A stretch of 64,000 nucleotides of DNA, taken from positions 10,014,171-10,078,170 of the forward strand of contig OY829650.1 in assembly GCA_963691815.1 (NCBI GenBank), read 5' to 3'. Positions 35,671 to 50,115 of the stretch are shown piece by piece. This DNA comes from Echiichthys vipera (taxonomy: Eukaryota > Chordata > Actinopteri > Perciformes > Trachinidae). The translations under genes and the position numbers were made by a program. Under the pieces are notes generated by a model, which worked only from the letters and a program-made list of their open reading frames with translations, was not told the DNA's origin and searched no databases. Within the stretch, counting starts at the first letter, position 1. Each line of letters opens with the position of its first letter.

Positions 35671-37199
35671 CACTGATAATACTGAAGGCATGATGAGTAC
35701 CATGCTCAGGATCTTAAATAAGGAGCACGTGGTGTTGACAAATGTTTAATTTCTTTTCTCTCATGGAAGTTTTTGCCAATATTCAGGCTGTAATCACTGT
35801 ATTTGGATGGTACAGGAAGTAAGAACGCGCCATTAAATGAGGGTGAAATTACTTTTGTGTGCATTATCAAACCGTGAATCACAATGTTTGTGTGCATACT
35901 CATTTTTGTGTGTTCAGGAGGGAGAATGGAACATAAAACATGTCTTGTTTGTCTCTATGAAGACTTACGGCAGCTACGATTCAGAGCAACCCAACGTTTA
36001 TTGAGAGACTCTTTGGTAGTGTATAGGCTTACCTCATAAAGACAAATGGATGTCTGATTTCCAGGTTAAACCTTTCATTCAGAACATTTAATTGTGTTAC
36101 TGTAAAGACAGTGTACACCAAAGGTTAGACTTACTCTTGAGGAGATCGAGGTTCTTTGCTTTCTACCAAATGAATTGATGTTCACTTGTAATTGGGTAGC
36201 CAGTTATAAATCTTTACCTCTTAACTTAAAGGTTTATGGTTCCCTTAGTAATGTTAAATGGCAGGTTAATTAACTCATCCATAGAGGAGGTTTGGGTCGC
36301 TGCTCATCACTTTTACATCTGCTGCAGCTGACATTGTTCTTCAGCAGGGCTGTTGTGTCAAATCAGCAAATTACCTCTGACTCCACAGAACATTTTGAAC
36401 GCTCCTCCTGGCAGATTTTGTTGCTCAATGTCCTGAGTCCTTATTGTGAGTGATTATAATGAGCATGGAAGTAGAATATGCTGGAGTACAGTGATCTGTA
36501 CTATTTCAAAGAGGTTGTGTGCACACTTTCATTATTTGTAATGCTAATAAATGTTTTAAAATTAATCTAATATCATACGCTTATTGCAAATACTCAACCT
36601 TACTGAACTACAACATTGAATTTAATATAAACAGTCGCAGCACTGCGTTGGACCGGTTGGGGTAAAAGTCTGCAGTTTAATTGATGGTATTCTGTGCTCT
36701 TCCCATTATGTACTAAATGGAGCCCGACTGCTTTGCTCATTTCAAAAGGAGCTCATGTGGAAAAGAGAACCTGCTGCTAACATTGCATCTCTTTGGATGT
36801 TAGAGCAACGGACAAGGATGAGACAAACCGGCAATGTGGACGGAGATTTATAGCAGTTGGCACTGATGTCAAATATGGATTAACTTGACAAGTGGGCATA
36901 AATTAGGAGCTGACAGAGAACGTCTGTCACTGCATCAAGACATTTGATTAATGTAGGACTAACCTGCCTCGGGGTGCCCATCCGATCCATATGCTGCTGT
37001 TTATGTTACTGCAAAATATAAAAAGGGGTTCTGGCTCCACTCTAAGACGCAAATGGGGAAATAAACGATGCAAAATCAGTTTATTGCAAGCGCTTAATGA
37101 ACTTGAACTGTGTTTTTGGACAGATGTTGAGCTAATATTAAGCACATTATCGCTCAGAGTAAGCATCAGATGGAATCAAAACTTTCTTCCTTCATAAAT

Positions 37200-37225
37200 C
37201 CTGCGGGACCCTCATGTCCCGCAGG
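37200..37225. other. GC-rich 10-bp perfect hairpin
   Basis: CCTGCGGGAC (37200-37209), loop cctcat, GTCCCGCAGG (37216-37225). It is compact and GC-rich in an AT-rich intron; its role is unknown. Confidence 0.5.
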
Positions 37226-39082
37226 TCTTTTCTATCACCGTAGTTCCTAAAAGCGACTCTGTCACAAACGCCTCTCGTCTGAGCAGGCACACGCCGGAAG
37301 CCAACACATGCCCTCTGCAGATGTCACGAGAAATTCACTGTAGCTTTTGAGGAACTGTTTTATAAGAGAGGCCCTGAGAACCACATTTAAGCTCTTGAGG
37401 AGGCGTTTAAAGGTAAATTATGTTGGTTTGATTAGTTTTCTTTTTTTCCAAATAGGAAGAGGTGGAGACAACTTGGAACTGATGTTTTCCTTCAGCTTTT
37501 ACTGAGTTTTCTCTTCACAGAAATGTGTGATTCGTGATCCTGAGCTGGTGGTTTCAACGGTTTCTATTCTCACTGGAAGACCGGCGACTCATTTGCCTCT
37601 GCCCCACGCTTGAAAAACAGAAAGAAGAAGAGGCGGTTTGGCCTTATGTTCTTTCTGCTTGAATTGTCTCTGGCCTACTTCTGCTTTTTTAAATTCTTAA
37701 TGGCCATCGAGTATGGCAGGGAACTATTGGACTCAAGCAAGCTGCCAAGTCTTAAAATAACCCCAAATGAAATGAATGAATGAACAGTATTATTAAATTA
37801 TTTCCCCTATGCCTCACCCGTTTTCCTCCTGCGCTCTGATTTAAATTAAGTTATACACTTTTAAATCGTGTGGTGTTTAGGAACCCACTGGACAAAGGAT
37901 CCAAACTATGAGATGATCCTGATTCCTCACATTATTATCACATCAAATACCTGGCTCTCTCTTCCCTGGAACGTTGTTCAATGAGATGCTTCTACTCGAC
38001 TGTCTCTGGTGGGACAGCACAAGCAGGGACGGATTTGTCATTCCTCATAATTAGGGTCTTAATTTAAACACCTTGCTCTTTGCAGTTCATTTGCAAAGCT
38101 ACTCTCCTGCTGCTTGGCCCACAAAAGCAGACTGGAGCATTATCTAGGTCGCCTGAATACGTATAGCAAACGCTCTCTGCATCACGTGGACCCCCTCGCA
38201 GCTGATGGCCGCTTGGCACTGGATCGTAGCAACAGAGTCGCCCGCCAGCAAACTGGCCTTCCTCTAAGCAAGGCAGTCTCTGTGGGTCTCTCAAGCCCAA
38301 AATGGTCAGTGTTGCTGAGCCAGATGAAGTCGCTGAAGCCAAAACATCAATCATCGCATTATGCCAGCCATGCTTATGAATTAAGTTATTACAGAACAAA
38401 CTAAGAAGCTTTCGGTATCCACAATATTGATTTTCTCATTCTCATCTGCTATGAAGAGCGAGATGCTTCAGTGTCCCACGCAAAAGAGTTGAGCCAAGAA
38501 GCTACATGAAACTGCCATCTGACAACAACTTCAGCTTTCCAGATTAAAATCACATTTTTTATAGGGAAGAAGAAACAACAAAGTTTTTTGAAACAGAACA
38601 AAAGAAAAAGAGACAGTAATGACGGGCAGCAAGGGTTTGGCAGAAATGAGACTAAATATTACTAAAACTAGGAGGTGAAAGAGGTAATTTCACTTGTTTT
38701 CACTGGACAATAACTATAAAACCATCCAATATATTTTTACACTTCTAATGCATTGTTTTCAAACAGGTTAAACAAGCAAGGTATAACATGTTATAACAGA
38801 GCTTTAGGTTGCATCCACAGTATAGGGTTGGCCAATATGTTAAAATTTACCAAGGTGCTTGTGCAGCTGGTGGTTGAGACCCGGCTGGGAAATGTGTTCA
38901 AGCAGCGAATTTGATACGCTCATAAATAAGGAAAATGAACTCCCAAACTGTCAAGGAAAGGCATATACTCAGCTTTATTTTCCTTATTAAACAGAAATAT
39001 ACAACCACACACCTTCTGAATTCAAGTTTCTCTTTCACCGAACTTAAGACATTTCATTCACGCTGGAAAGAAACAAAAGAAA

Positions 39083-39325
39083 ACTGACCATATCCATCTT
39101 AGTTAGTCTTTCCACTATTCCAACAATCACCAACTCTGGTATTGGTCGAAACAAACCCGTAATTCACAGAGTAAGATAATGTGATTTTACCTCCTAGATC
39201 CACGTAAAATCCACTTCATTCAAAAAAACATGAACAAAATAAAACTCACCAAAACTATCTTTGTTAGACATTCATCTGCTCCATCAATCACCAACTCTGG
39301 TTTGGTCCAAATAATTCCTTTATTC
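39083..39325. repeat. Diverged tandem duplication, period about 161 bp
   Basis: A 17-base identical block, caatcaccaactctggt, occurs at 39124-39140 and 39285-39301. The bases before (tatccatcttagttag / actatctttgttag) and after (attggtcgaaacaaa / ttggtccaaataat) also align, so a unit of about 160 bp was duplicated and then diverged. The element family is unknown. Confidence 0.5.
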
Positions 39326-39483
39326 GAGGCCGGCTGTAAGTGCAGTTTTTCCCCCACTGTCTGCGGCGCGGTGGCTGCGGTTCATTCTGTCGAGGGAGAA
39401 CAGTGAGGTAACAAATCACCAAAAAAAAACCTCACCCAAAAACCTACAACCAATGACCAAGTACATCGCCAACAGCTGATATT

Positions 39484-39520
39484 CGTATATATGTATATAT
39501 GTATATATGTATATCTATAT
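39484..39520 (+). repeat. (TATATATG)n tract
   Basis: Three to four copies of an 8-base TATATATG unit, degrading into tatctatat. Confidence 0.8.
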
Positions 39521-41856
39521 TCCCACAATCGCCCAATGCTACCACACTACTGTGTTTCATCCACACAAGAGTAAGCAGATTTTCTAGCGTTATTCTGTGA
39601 CTGAAAATCATGAATTTATAAGCTGAAAACAGCAACAGAAAATACTTCAGAGTAACAAAAGTAACGCCCAAAATAAGCCACAGATTTCTTAGCTTGGACT
39701 GACGATGAGCTGGGACTGTTACTGAAGGTAGCACAACATTGTAAAGGGGGTAAAGGCAGTTGAAACACAGAGTAGGAGTCGTTGTGAAGCAAATGCTGCA
39801 TCATATTATAGTGGTACCGAGATGTAACCATTATCTATCGCCAGAGAACGCCATGGCAAAGGTAAAGGAGCACCGACACAGGAAGGATGAAATGACAAAA
39901 GGTATGTCATGTTGGGCTTGCTAACTGAAGTGGGTTTCAAAGGTCTCTGTCTCCGCCCGTCAAGACCAAAACACAACCACAGATTTTTCTAACTAAAATA
40001 ACATTTCCAAACGTCCCCATTTTAGGGTTCGGAAACATCAGAGCAGAGTGGACTTAGCAAAGGTGATGCATTTTAAACTGACATCGTAGTAGCGTGGATG
40101 TAGCCTTATCCATCTCTCACAAGAAAGTGAATGAGCATATTTATCCAAGCTATTCCCTAAATTCAATTGAAATCTGGACATCTGTTGAGTCCGACTCATT
40201 TTCTGTACGTTCTTGAATCAAAGGGAACTTGATGTGAAAACAAGTGTTCCTCTCTCACCTCATTGATGGTTTTTATTGTGATTTAATTGAAAATCGCACT
40301 CACCACATGATTAAATGTGTTGCAGAGAGAAGTACTTTAACCTGCTGCACAGCTTCTGTAAATCAGCTGGCTGATTGAACCAAACCTCCAGCTGATCAGA
40401 GAGAACTCCCTCATCTATTTACTGGGCTGCTGGTTAGTTTGTTGCTCCTTTCATCACTGCAACTTGCTCTGTGGCAGCACACTTTACAATCACAAAGTGA
40501 GGAAACCAATCCCCAGAGATTGGCGACACCCACACTAATGAAAGAATTGGGGAAAATGTAATCTCGCCAATTTCAAGGCTCATTAAGTTGTGGATCAGAC
40601 GTGAGTTTGAAGAATTAATTTGAAGAGGACTTGTAATGTGTTTCTTCCCCCTCCCTTCCTCTCTCTTCTTCCCTCAACACGTTTCTTAGTGGAAATCCCT
40701 GTGAATCAAAGTATTTTTTTAACCACAGTACCAGCCGTATTAAGATGAAAACAAATGATGTTTTATTCTAAAGGTCGTTTGTAGTTTTGGGATTTCAGGC
40801 TTTTCTGGGGCATGGAGGCATTAGTACTTCTTGGCTTGGTGTCAACGGCATTATGTGAGCAGAGAGTTTCACTTTTTTGTTGCTTTGCAAAATCCCCAAA
40901 AATAAAATGTTAGATTTAAAAAAACAGAAGTTTGTGAGTCATTGTGAGTAGTTTGATCACAGCTTTTCTGGGGACAGCTCAGTGGTTGCGTGACAGCTGG
41001 CCTGTTTTTCGCTTAGACCCCTAATTTAAAATAAAGCCCTGTACAGCCTGAACCTCAGAGGAACACAAAGGAAGCAAGACAACTGAATGCGTGTCTCTCT
41101 CACACACTGATTGACGTGTGCATCTTGTGGAGGTGGCAGAAAGAGAACAGTGAGTGGAGAAGCTGCTTCACAAAGATACAGTTAATGTGAAAACAGAAGT
41201 GTTCGTATCATCTTCGCCGTTGGGGCCTGACAACCTCTGCAGAGCGCCACCTCAGGAGTCCACAGAGGGAAATGGCGAGTGTGCAGCTGACTTTCTATGC
41301 CATGTGGTTTGCCAGGCAAGACTGTGCCAAGGTCCCAGCGTCGCCAGTCACAGTCAAACAGCTGATGCTTATGACAAGCAAAATCAGCCCCCCCGCTGAG
41401 TCGCTCTATTTATCCCCAAGGCTCCTCTGAGGAGAAAAGACATCTCTGTAGATAGTAAAAGACACCAAGCCACCGACATCTCAGTGGCATTCCCACACCT
41501 ACACTCAGCACGGGGATTAACAGGAGCTGTAAAACCCACAGTCAGTGTATCTCCTGAATAGACTGGATAAAAGGCGTGAGAGCATTTTAGAGTGTTTAAA
41601 GTATCGAATGGTTTAATGAAAAAAAACACATTTACATTAATGGCGTCATCGTTGAAAAGCGTGCCATTCACTCGCTCCCAGAGGCGGCAGCGGGCGATTT
41701 TAGGCAGAAGAGCGAGATGTATATCTGGACTTGGGGTTAAAATACATTTCAACTTTACCTCCTGCTTTTATTGCCTTTCATGATTTTCTCTCTTTATGTT
41801 CTAATAACTGTGGTCAAACTACTGTCTGTCTTTTCAGAGAAAAAGTGTTCAAGGGA

Positions 41857-41892
41857 AGGTCAGTAATTATGTTTCATGGTAATTACTGACCT
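41857..41892. other. Perfect 13-bp hairpin
   Basis: aggtcagtaatta (41857-41869) and taattactgacct (41880-41892) are exact reverse complements around the 10-base loop tgtttcatgg. The hairpin is in pcp4 intron 1, outside any repeat I recognise. Confidence 0.65.
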
Positions 41893-42551
41893 CTGTGCTG
41901 CACTGCATCAGTAAGAACCCACCCACTTCCTCTTCACTTTTACCCAGACGTGTACTGGCTGCTCAACAAAGAGAAGAAAATTCAAAAAATCTGCAGCAGG
42001 GAATTATTGACCCAGCACTGATTTGGCAGTGTTTCAGTATGCCCTGTAGCCTTTATGACAGTATGGTTTATGTAACTGCCAATGGAGTTCATACAGATGA
42101 GTGGTCTGTAACACACAACAGCGAGCACACACACAAACACACACAAAAACACTCATAGTAAAGAGCGCACACACACTCACACAGTCCCACTGCCTGCACA
42201 GTAACAATGAGCAGGCTGATTTTTGAAGAGCTGAAGAGGCAGGAGGATGGTCAGGTTCGAGGATCAAAGAGGAAACAGTGTTTTACCGTACAGGCTTTCA
42301 GCAGAGCAGCATCCTCCATACACTGACTTACATGCCATCATGAATGATACCAACACGTCGCTGTTATGGAAACGAGGCGGCTTTGCCCCCAGATGTATCC
42401 ATCCGTATCACTGAGTTGAATCAGAAGTGTTGATATGTTGCTATGCTCCAGTGCAGCCAAGATATTAAATCAACACGGTGACTTTGACTGTGAGGATCTC
42501 TCACAGGATCTTTGTTTTGCTAGCAGTCAGTTATCTCCTTAAATACTGAGA

Positions 42552-42650
42552 GCCGGGGGTAGTATAATCTGCCTACCAGCACCTCTGAAGTTCAGAAATC
42601 AACACACTATATCTTGTCTCTGTAATCTGTACCAACCAAAGTGTAAAAGT
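42552..42650 (-). repeat. 'gctaagctaagct' family fragment, reverse
   Basis: Contains atctgcctaccagcacctct, caacacactatatcttgtct and accaaccaaagtgtaaaag, the interior of the same consensus. Confidence 0.5.
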
Positions 42651-43294
42651 TTCCCAGGAAACATCATCGGCCTTGTGAGAGGTCAAATACCTGGATCTCA
42701 CACCAGTTAGTTGGACCAGTCCCAGCCTGGTCAGATGCGTACATGAACTGACGAAGCCTCTTGGATGAGAGGTGAAACGTCTTTCAAGACAAATAACCAG
42801 CCCAGTTGCTTTTGACTGAAATTGCTTTGAGGACAGAAATATTAGCCGTTGCCCCCAGAGGCTAAATTGTCTTGTCGCCTGGTTGCCGATGGGTTCGGAG
42901 ATTGATAAAAGCTGAAGCAGTGAGTTTGTGTTACATAGTTACCACCTGAAATAGTTGTATTCACGTGTTGTCACGTAGGCTAAATAAACCCCGGCACTAA
43001 ACAAGAAGCCCAACACAGTAGGTGTACGGTAGGTCCAATATTGATTTTTATTTTTATACTGTGACAGTGCACTCTGGCACAAACTGCACGTTGTTAAATT
43101 TAGAGCCTGTTGGAATATACCGTTCAGTTATTCAGTGGCAGTGAGACAGAGCAGAAGAGCACCGGTGAATATTTGAACAAATCGGTCATTTATTCATAGC
43201 AACAATGCTCTTGCCTTAGTGTAGAGCGTCAGATTGGGTTGACGAGCACACCCTTTATTTTCACTAAAAAGATCATGAAGCACCATGTTCTCTG

Positions 43295-43420
43295 CTAGCT
43301 GTTTCCTAAGAAAAGCTAACTGGCTGTTGGCTGTTGCTTCATATTTACCATAGAGAGGGGGGCATCCATCTTCTCATACAAACCTAATTCCCAAAATGTT
43401 GAACTATTTTTTTTACAGGA
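43295..43420 (+). repeat. 'gctaagctaagct' family fragment, forward
   Basis: Contains gctagctgtttcctaagaaa, ctggctgttggctgttgctt, catatttaccatagagag and cccaaaatgttgaactattt, the forward 3' end of the family. Confidence 0.6.
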
Positions 43421-43809
43421 ATGTTTTTCTTTTTAAAAACATGAACTGTCCATACTGGTTGTTAAATATACCCGTATATACTGTTGAATAAGCAGAGCAG
43501 TAGGCTCCATGTGTCCGTGTGGATCTGCTGTATTAAGGCGTAACCACATGCAGATTAAATTTGAGAATGCAGGCTTAATTTTTGGGATTGAATGCATATT
43601 AATCTTGACATCCATTGAAATAGAAAATGGGAACATAATCAATGTCCCTTTCAGTCATATTTACCACACGCAAACTAAAACTGCTTGCCCTCAGCATCCT
43701 ATTCTGCAGGGCAGATAACCGAGTTCGGCTCGGAGTGAGGAAAATAAAGACTCGCTCTCAGCAGAATGAAAGGAGGTGGATGTTTGTGAAGGATTCTCTC
43801 TGAAAACCT

Positions 43810-44003
<194 letters not shown>

Positions 44004-44562
44004 CTCTCCATCTCCATCTCCCAACAAATGTGCCCAATCAGAGATAAAAACATATTTACATTTCTCTGATTTGCAATGTGCTTACAGTCTATGCTCACTG
44101 AATCTTCTGTTATTCTGCTTCACTCACCTTGTTTGTGTGCCTGTATTCTTGTGTGCATGTATTTGTGTGTGTGTGTGTGTTTCTTTTTTCTCCTTGAAGT
44201 ATCCTAATTGAAAGCCTGGGGGCTTGAATTCTGATGCAGCCACTATGGAGTTCGCTGGCAGTATGCTACAGTAGCTCTGCTGTTTATGTGTTATTTCACC
44301 TAAAGGCACACAAAAACACGCACATCAAAACACTGTTTGTTGACCTTGTGGTCCCTCTGAGTCTGTTAATGATTAATGAGAGGCACAATATGTATCTCTC
44401 TGCGCTCCAGCTCCCTTTTCAACGTCACGTAATTACAGTTTTTTCTCAGCTTGATTGGTTTCTCATCAGCTTGTTTTGTCTTCTCACAGTGTGTCTGTGT
44501 GCACTTGTGTATGTCCTGATGTGTCCACAGGTGTGCTGATTTATTCGCCAGTGTAAGTGTTA

Positions 44563-44584
44563 GTGTGTGTGTGTGTGTGTGTGT
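44563..44584 (+). repeat. Short (GT)n tract
   Basis: Eleven GT units. A similar nine-unit run lies at 44164-44181. Confidence 0.85.
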
Positions 44585-47227
44585 TTATCTGCAGAGCGAG
44601 GATAGCCCCTTTTTTCCCCTCAGTGATCTTACTCATCGAGCTGCTGTTATTGCACTTTACATTGGGCTTGGCGCCAGAGCTGCTCAGCCGTAATGGTTCC
44701 TCCTCTCTCCACTGCCCTCAGGAGTGTTATTGTTTCTCATCACCTCTGCACCGTGGTGAACACTCTCTCCATAAACAGAATGACCTCAAGTAACGTCTTG
44801 TATTTAAGGTGAATTGTAACCTGTTAAAGCCAGCAGAGCCCTGTTGTGAGTGTAGCATCGTGGTTATCATGGCTGAGCAGCAGCCTACATCTACACTGTT
44901 GTTATCTCTAATAGTGCCGTCATGTTAAAACCTAAAAACTATAATATGAGTCATGGTGCTTTTTACCAGGGATGGATAAAACTTTACAATCATCGGTTTT
45001 GTGAAAATCGGCTCCAGAGGTGTTCAGTATAAGAGCAAATATTCTTAAACAGAGAATCCTGAAACGGAATAAAACTTATTTTCTTTTCCTTCCGGTTTTG
45101 ATAGTTTTCTGAATACAGAGAGCACTTGTATGGTGGTTATAAATAAAGTTTATTTACAAAAAAAACCCCGCCATCTAAAATGAGAGAACGGTGATTTGGG
45201 TACAAATGTATTATTTGTTATAAACATACAGTAGCTCAAATAGATTGTAGGAATCGGACCATCAGGAACAGTGGTCTATAAGATATGGACCAATGTTGGT
45301 TTTTAATGCCTTTGAATGTTCTTATAGGCCTATGGGAATGTTGAAATGATGCAAAAGCTTTTATAGCCTTTGCAGTTGGTCTCTGTGTGTAATACAATAT
45401 TAATCTGAAACAGTGCTGCAGTGTTACATCAACATTATATCTCCAAAAGCAAACATGAGTAACTTAACCAGGGGGGCAGTTTTGTTTGCACTGCAGTGTC
45501 GATGGACTGGTTTCCTCTCTCTCTCACTCAGATGGGGCTATAGTAGTTTTTGGGAGCCACATTAGCGTGTTGTGGAGGAGCAGCTACAGTAGTTCCAGCG
45601 CAGCACCAGTTCATTTCATGGCCATTACAAGAGGCTGATGGAGAGCCTCAGCTCTTCCCTTTGAACTGGGATTAGTAACAGGAAAGGACAAAACTGTGCT
45701 CTTATCTGACTCTGATGTTTGTTTGGAGCTTGGGGGGAGGGGGGTCGGATGAGAGCTCAGCTGTGTGACTGTAATGTGAAACACTACAAAGCAATTTGAT
45801 AAGTAGTTTTACTTTGGGTTTTTCATCATTATGATTAGCTCGAAAGGTAAACATAAACTGTAATGTTGCATGCCAATATCTCACACACTTCAAGTTTTCT
45901 TTTATAAACAAAATTCAGAATTTTATAGAAGGCCATTCCTCAAATCAGACATTTCTACCCAAAAGCCTAGGGCATGTTGTGCGAGGATCCTTGAAACCCC
46001 CTCACCACCCATCCCTCTCCCCAGCATTAAAGCACAGCACACGCTGTTTGAAATTCATTGAAAGCATTGGATTAATAATGCAGAAAGAAAAGCTCAGAAA
46101 AGCACGATGCCGTCTCGACTCCTCAGCTATTAAAGCATGGAAACCCATCCGACATGACCAAATAGGAAACCTTTGAACAGGCGTGGGAATAGCTCTGAAA
46201 AGGTTGCCGTGAAAGTAGCTGGAGCTAAATCTCCCAGGAGGCAGCCAGATACATGCTACCTAAATGAAACCATTTCTTTGCTCTGTTTTGTTACCCTGCC
46301 GACTCCCCAGAGCGTTCACTCCGAATATGTTCAAAATGAAATAAATCCATATGAAATGCTTGATTGAAATACAAGCACAGCTTTTACTAAATGCTCATGA
46401 ACAGAACAGAATTGGAAGTATTGCACAAGGTCCTCCAATCCAGCCCTGGTAGAGGAAATATAGAAATATAACACCCAATTTATCACTATTATTTCCATCT
46501 ATCTCCTAATAAAGGAATAAATCTGGGGTTTTGTGTTGCCCGCTCGGCATCTTTACAGTAACAACACAAAGAAGTCACGCACTTGGCCAAGTAATTGTGC
46601 AGTACATAGCCCTCTTTAAAACCACAAATTGATTTTACCTTTTATGTTTGTATGCACTCAACAACCAACAATGTCTTTTTTAACCATTGCAACGAGCCAA
46701 GTTAGCTGTTTCCAAGCAGTAAAATCCGCTGCTTGAAAAAAAAAAACGCCAACGCAGAAGTGCCACAAGTGCAGTTCCTCGAATGGCCACTTGAGGCTGG
46801 CTCCAAAAGTGAATCAATCCCCCATGTTAACATGCACAGCTTCATAGGCTAAATAAACATGTTTACAGCCCAGTACAAAAAAAAAATAAAACAGTTTTGG
46901 TCTCTATAACTAATTCCCCACTTCATGATAACTTGAAATTATATTAAGACATTCAATTATGCATAATTAAGTGCTGGTTGTTTTGAGTGACAGGTGGGTA
47001 CCATCACTGGTGGTGAGCAGAAACTGTAGGTTTCTTTCAGCTCCGTCCATGCTCCTCTTTGCCCATTTTGGGAATTTGCAGAGTAAGGCCACGTCAGGCA
47101 TTGCCAAGGTGGTGACATCCGGAGCTTATCACTTTAAGCTTCACAATGGCTCTTCAGAAACTTATGGCTTACGTCACAGAGACTACGCCCGTATTTTACA
47201 CAGCCTATGAGTGTTTCCCCCTTTCTC

Positions 47228-47320
47228 CAGTGTTTATGCTGATTAGCGTATAGATTAGTGGCATCAATCTTCTCATCTAAATCTCGGCAAGAACGTGAAT
47301 AATTGCAAAATGTTTTAAGT
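47228..47320 (+). repeat. 'gctaagctaagct' family fragment, forward
   Basis: Contains agtggcatcaatcttctcat, ctaaatctcggcaagaacgt and gcaaaatgttttaagttg, the terminal part of the consensus. Confidence 0.55.
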
Positions 47321-48299
47321 TGAAAGGCTCTAGACACTTATTTCTCTTCAAAGACTGGAAGCCTAACTGCTGCAGTCCTAACTCTCCCTCTCTCCACCTA
47401 TTTTATTTTTCCCCTGTTCAGACAAGAGCAGAAAGTCAGAGAGTTGATTCTGGTCATTTATCTTCCCAATGCCAATGTTTGAATAAGTACGTGTTAACTG
47501 CAGAGGGAGGTATTGATCCTGCTCTCCTCTCGTCATCCTCCGTTCCTTCTTCACTACAGAATAAAAAAATCCAATAATCACAACTCCCACCCAGGCTCTG
47601 CATTACACAAGCTGACAAACTGTCTCCCAGCTGGCAATAAAGTACGAGTTGATGATAAGGAGAGTGACACTGTAATTCCTGCAATAATTTCATATAAGAG
47701 TTTTTTTCCCTGCACATAACATCTCCAGGTTCACACTGACACACACTGATTGTATGGGGACTCTTGAGACTTTACCTTCCTCTACCATTGTGTGTGGTTT
47801 CAGAGAGAAATCATAAATATGACAAAAAAAAATATTAAAAAAGTCAATAAAACAATTTTAACTCAATATCTGGTTTGGAAAGTTTGGGTGAGTTTTCATA
47901 GGGGAGCATTTTTCTCCATGTTGTCCACTTTTTAAATGTTCGTGGCAGTGACTGAGTGTTGGAGTTTCTGCACTCCTCTCTTCCCACCTGCTCTTTGGTT
48001 GTGGCTGTGAAGATAAATGGGCCACCAAGGCGGTCCCAAACACCGGCCTAGGGACATCAATTATAACAGGGAGAGCTAATGCCAAATTAATTAGCACTGG
48101 GCTGATATGGAGGAGCAGCAAACAAACAACAGGATCATTTGATGCTATCAATTTTTAGCTGCATTACCACTGAACACTGGGGTGAACGGCCTTCAACAAA
48201 TCTCCTTTTTTAAAAGTACTTAATGCCTGTAACTGAGTCCTACAATCTGACGTGATATATTTCATTAATTAGTGAAATGCCTGATGGCAGATTTGTTAC

Positions 48300-48390
48300 A
48301 TTTGGACAGAGCCAGGCTAGCTGTCTATCCCTCCAGTCTTTCTGTGAAGCTAAGCTAAATGGCTGTAGGCTGTAGCTTTAATTGGTGAGT
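48300..48390 (+). repeat. 'gctaagctaagct' family fragment, forward
   Basis: Contains gagccaggctagctgtctat, ccagtctttctgtgaagct, aagctaaatggctg and taggctgtagctt. It lies about 300 bp before the hAT-like element at 48690. Confidence 0.6.
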
Positions 48391-48689
48391 GACATCATCA
48401 GTGAGATGTGCGCTGCATGGGGGACAATATTCGTTAACCCAAGAAGAAATCCTCCCTGTTAGCTCAAAGTGAGGAACTAACTATTAGCTCTTGCTATCTG
48501 GTCAGAGCCGTGGATTTATATAAAGTATGTGGATGATTTTGCACCAAAACTCAAGGAATTTTTTATATATTTGCACTAACACATCTGGCATATATGGAGT
48601 GTCTGGTACATTGTAAGGAAATGTTACAGATATACTGTTTCTCACTGAAATGTGTCATGTTAGCAAACAAGAGCTGACAGATGCATGAA

Positions 48690-50115
<1,426 letters not shown>

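Noticed and set aside
40975..41040. Possible tRNA-like A box (cagctcagtggttgcgtgac)
   Set aside because: No B box, no conserved body and no tail. Too weak to call a SINE.
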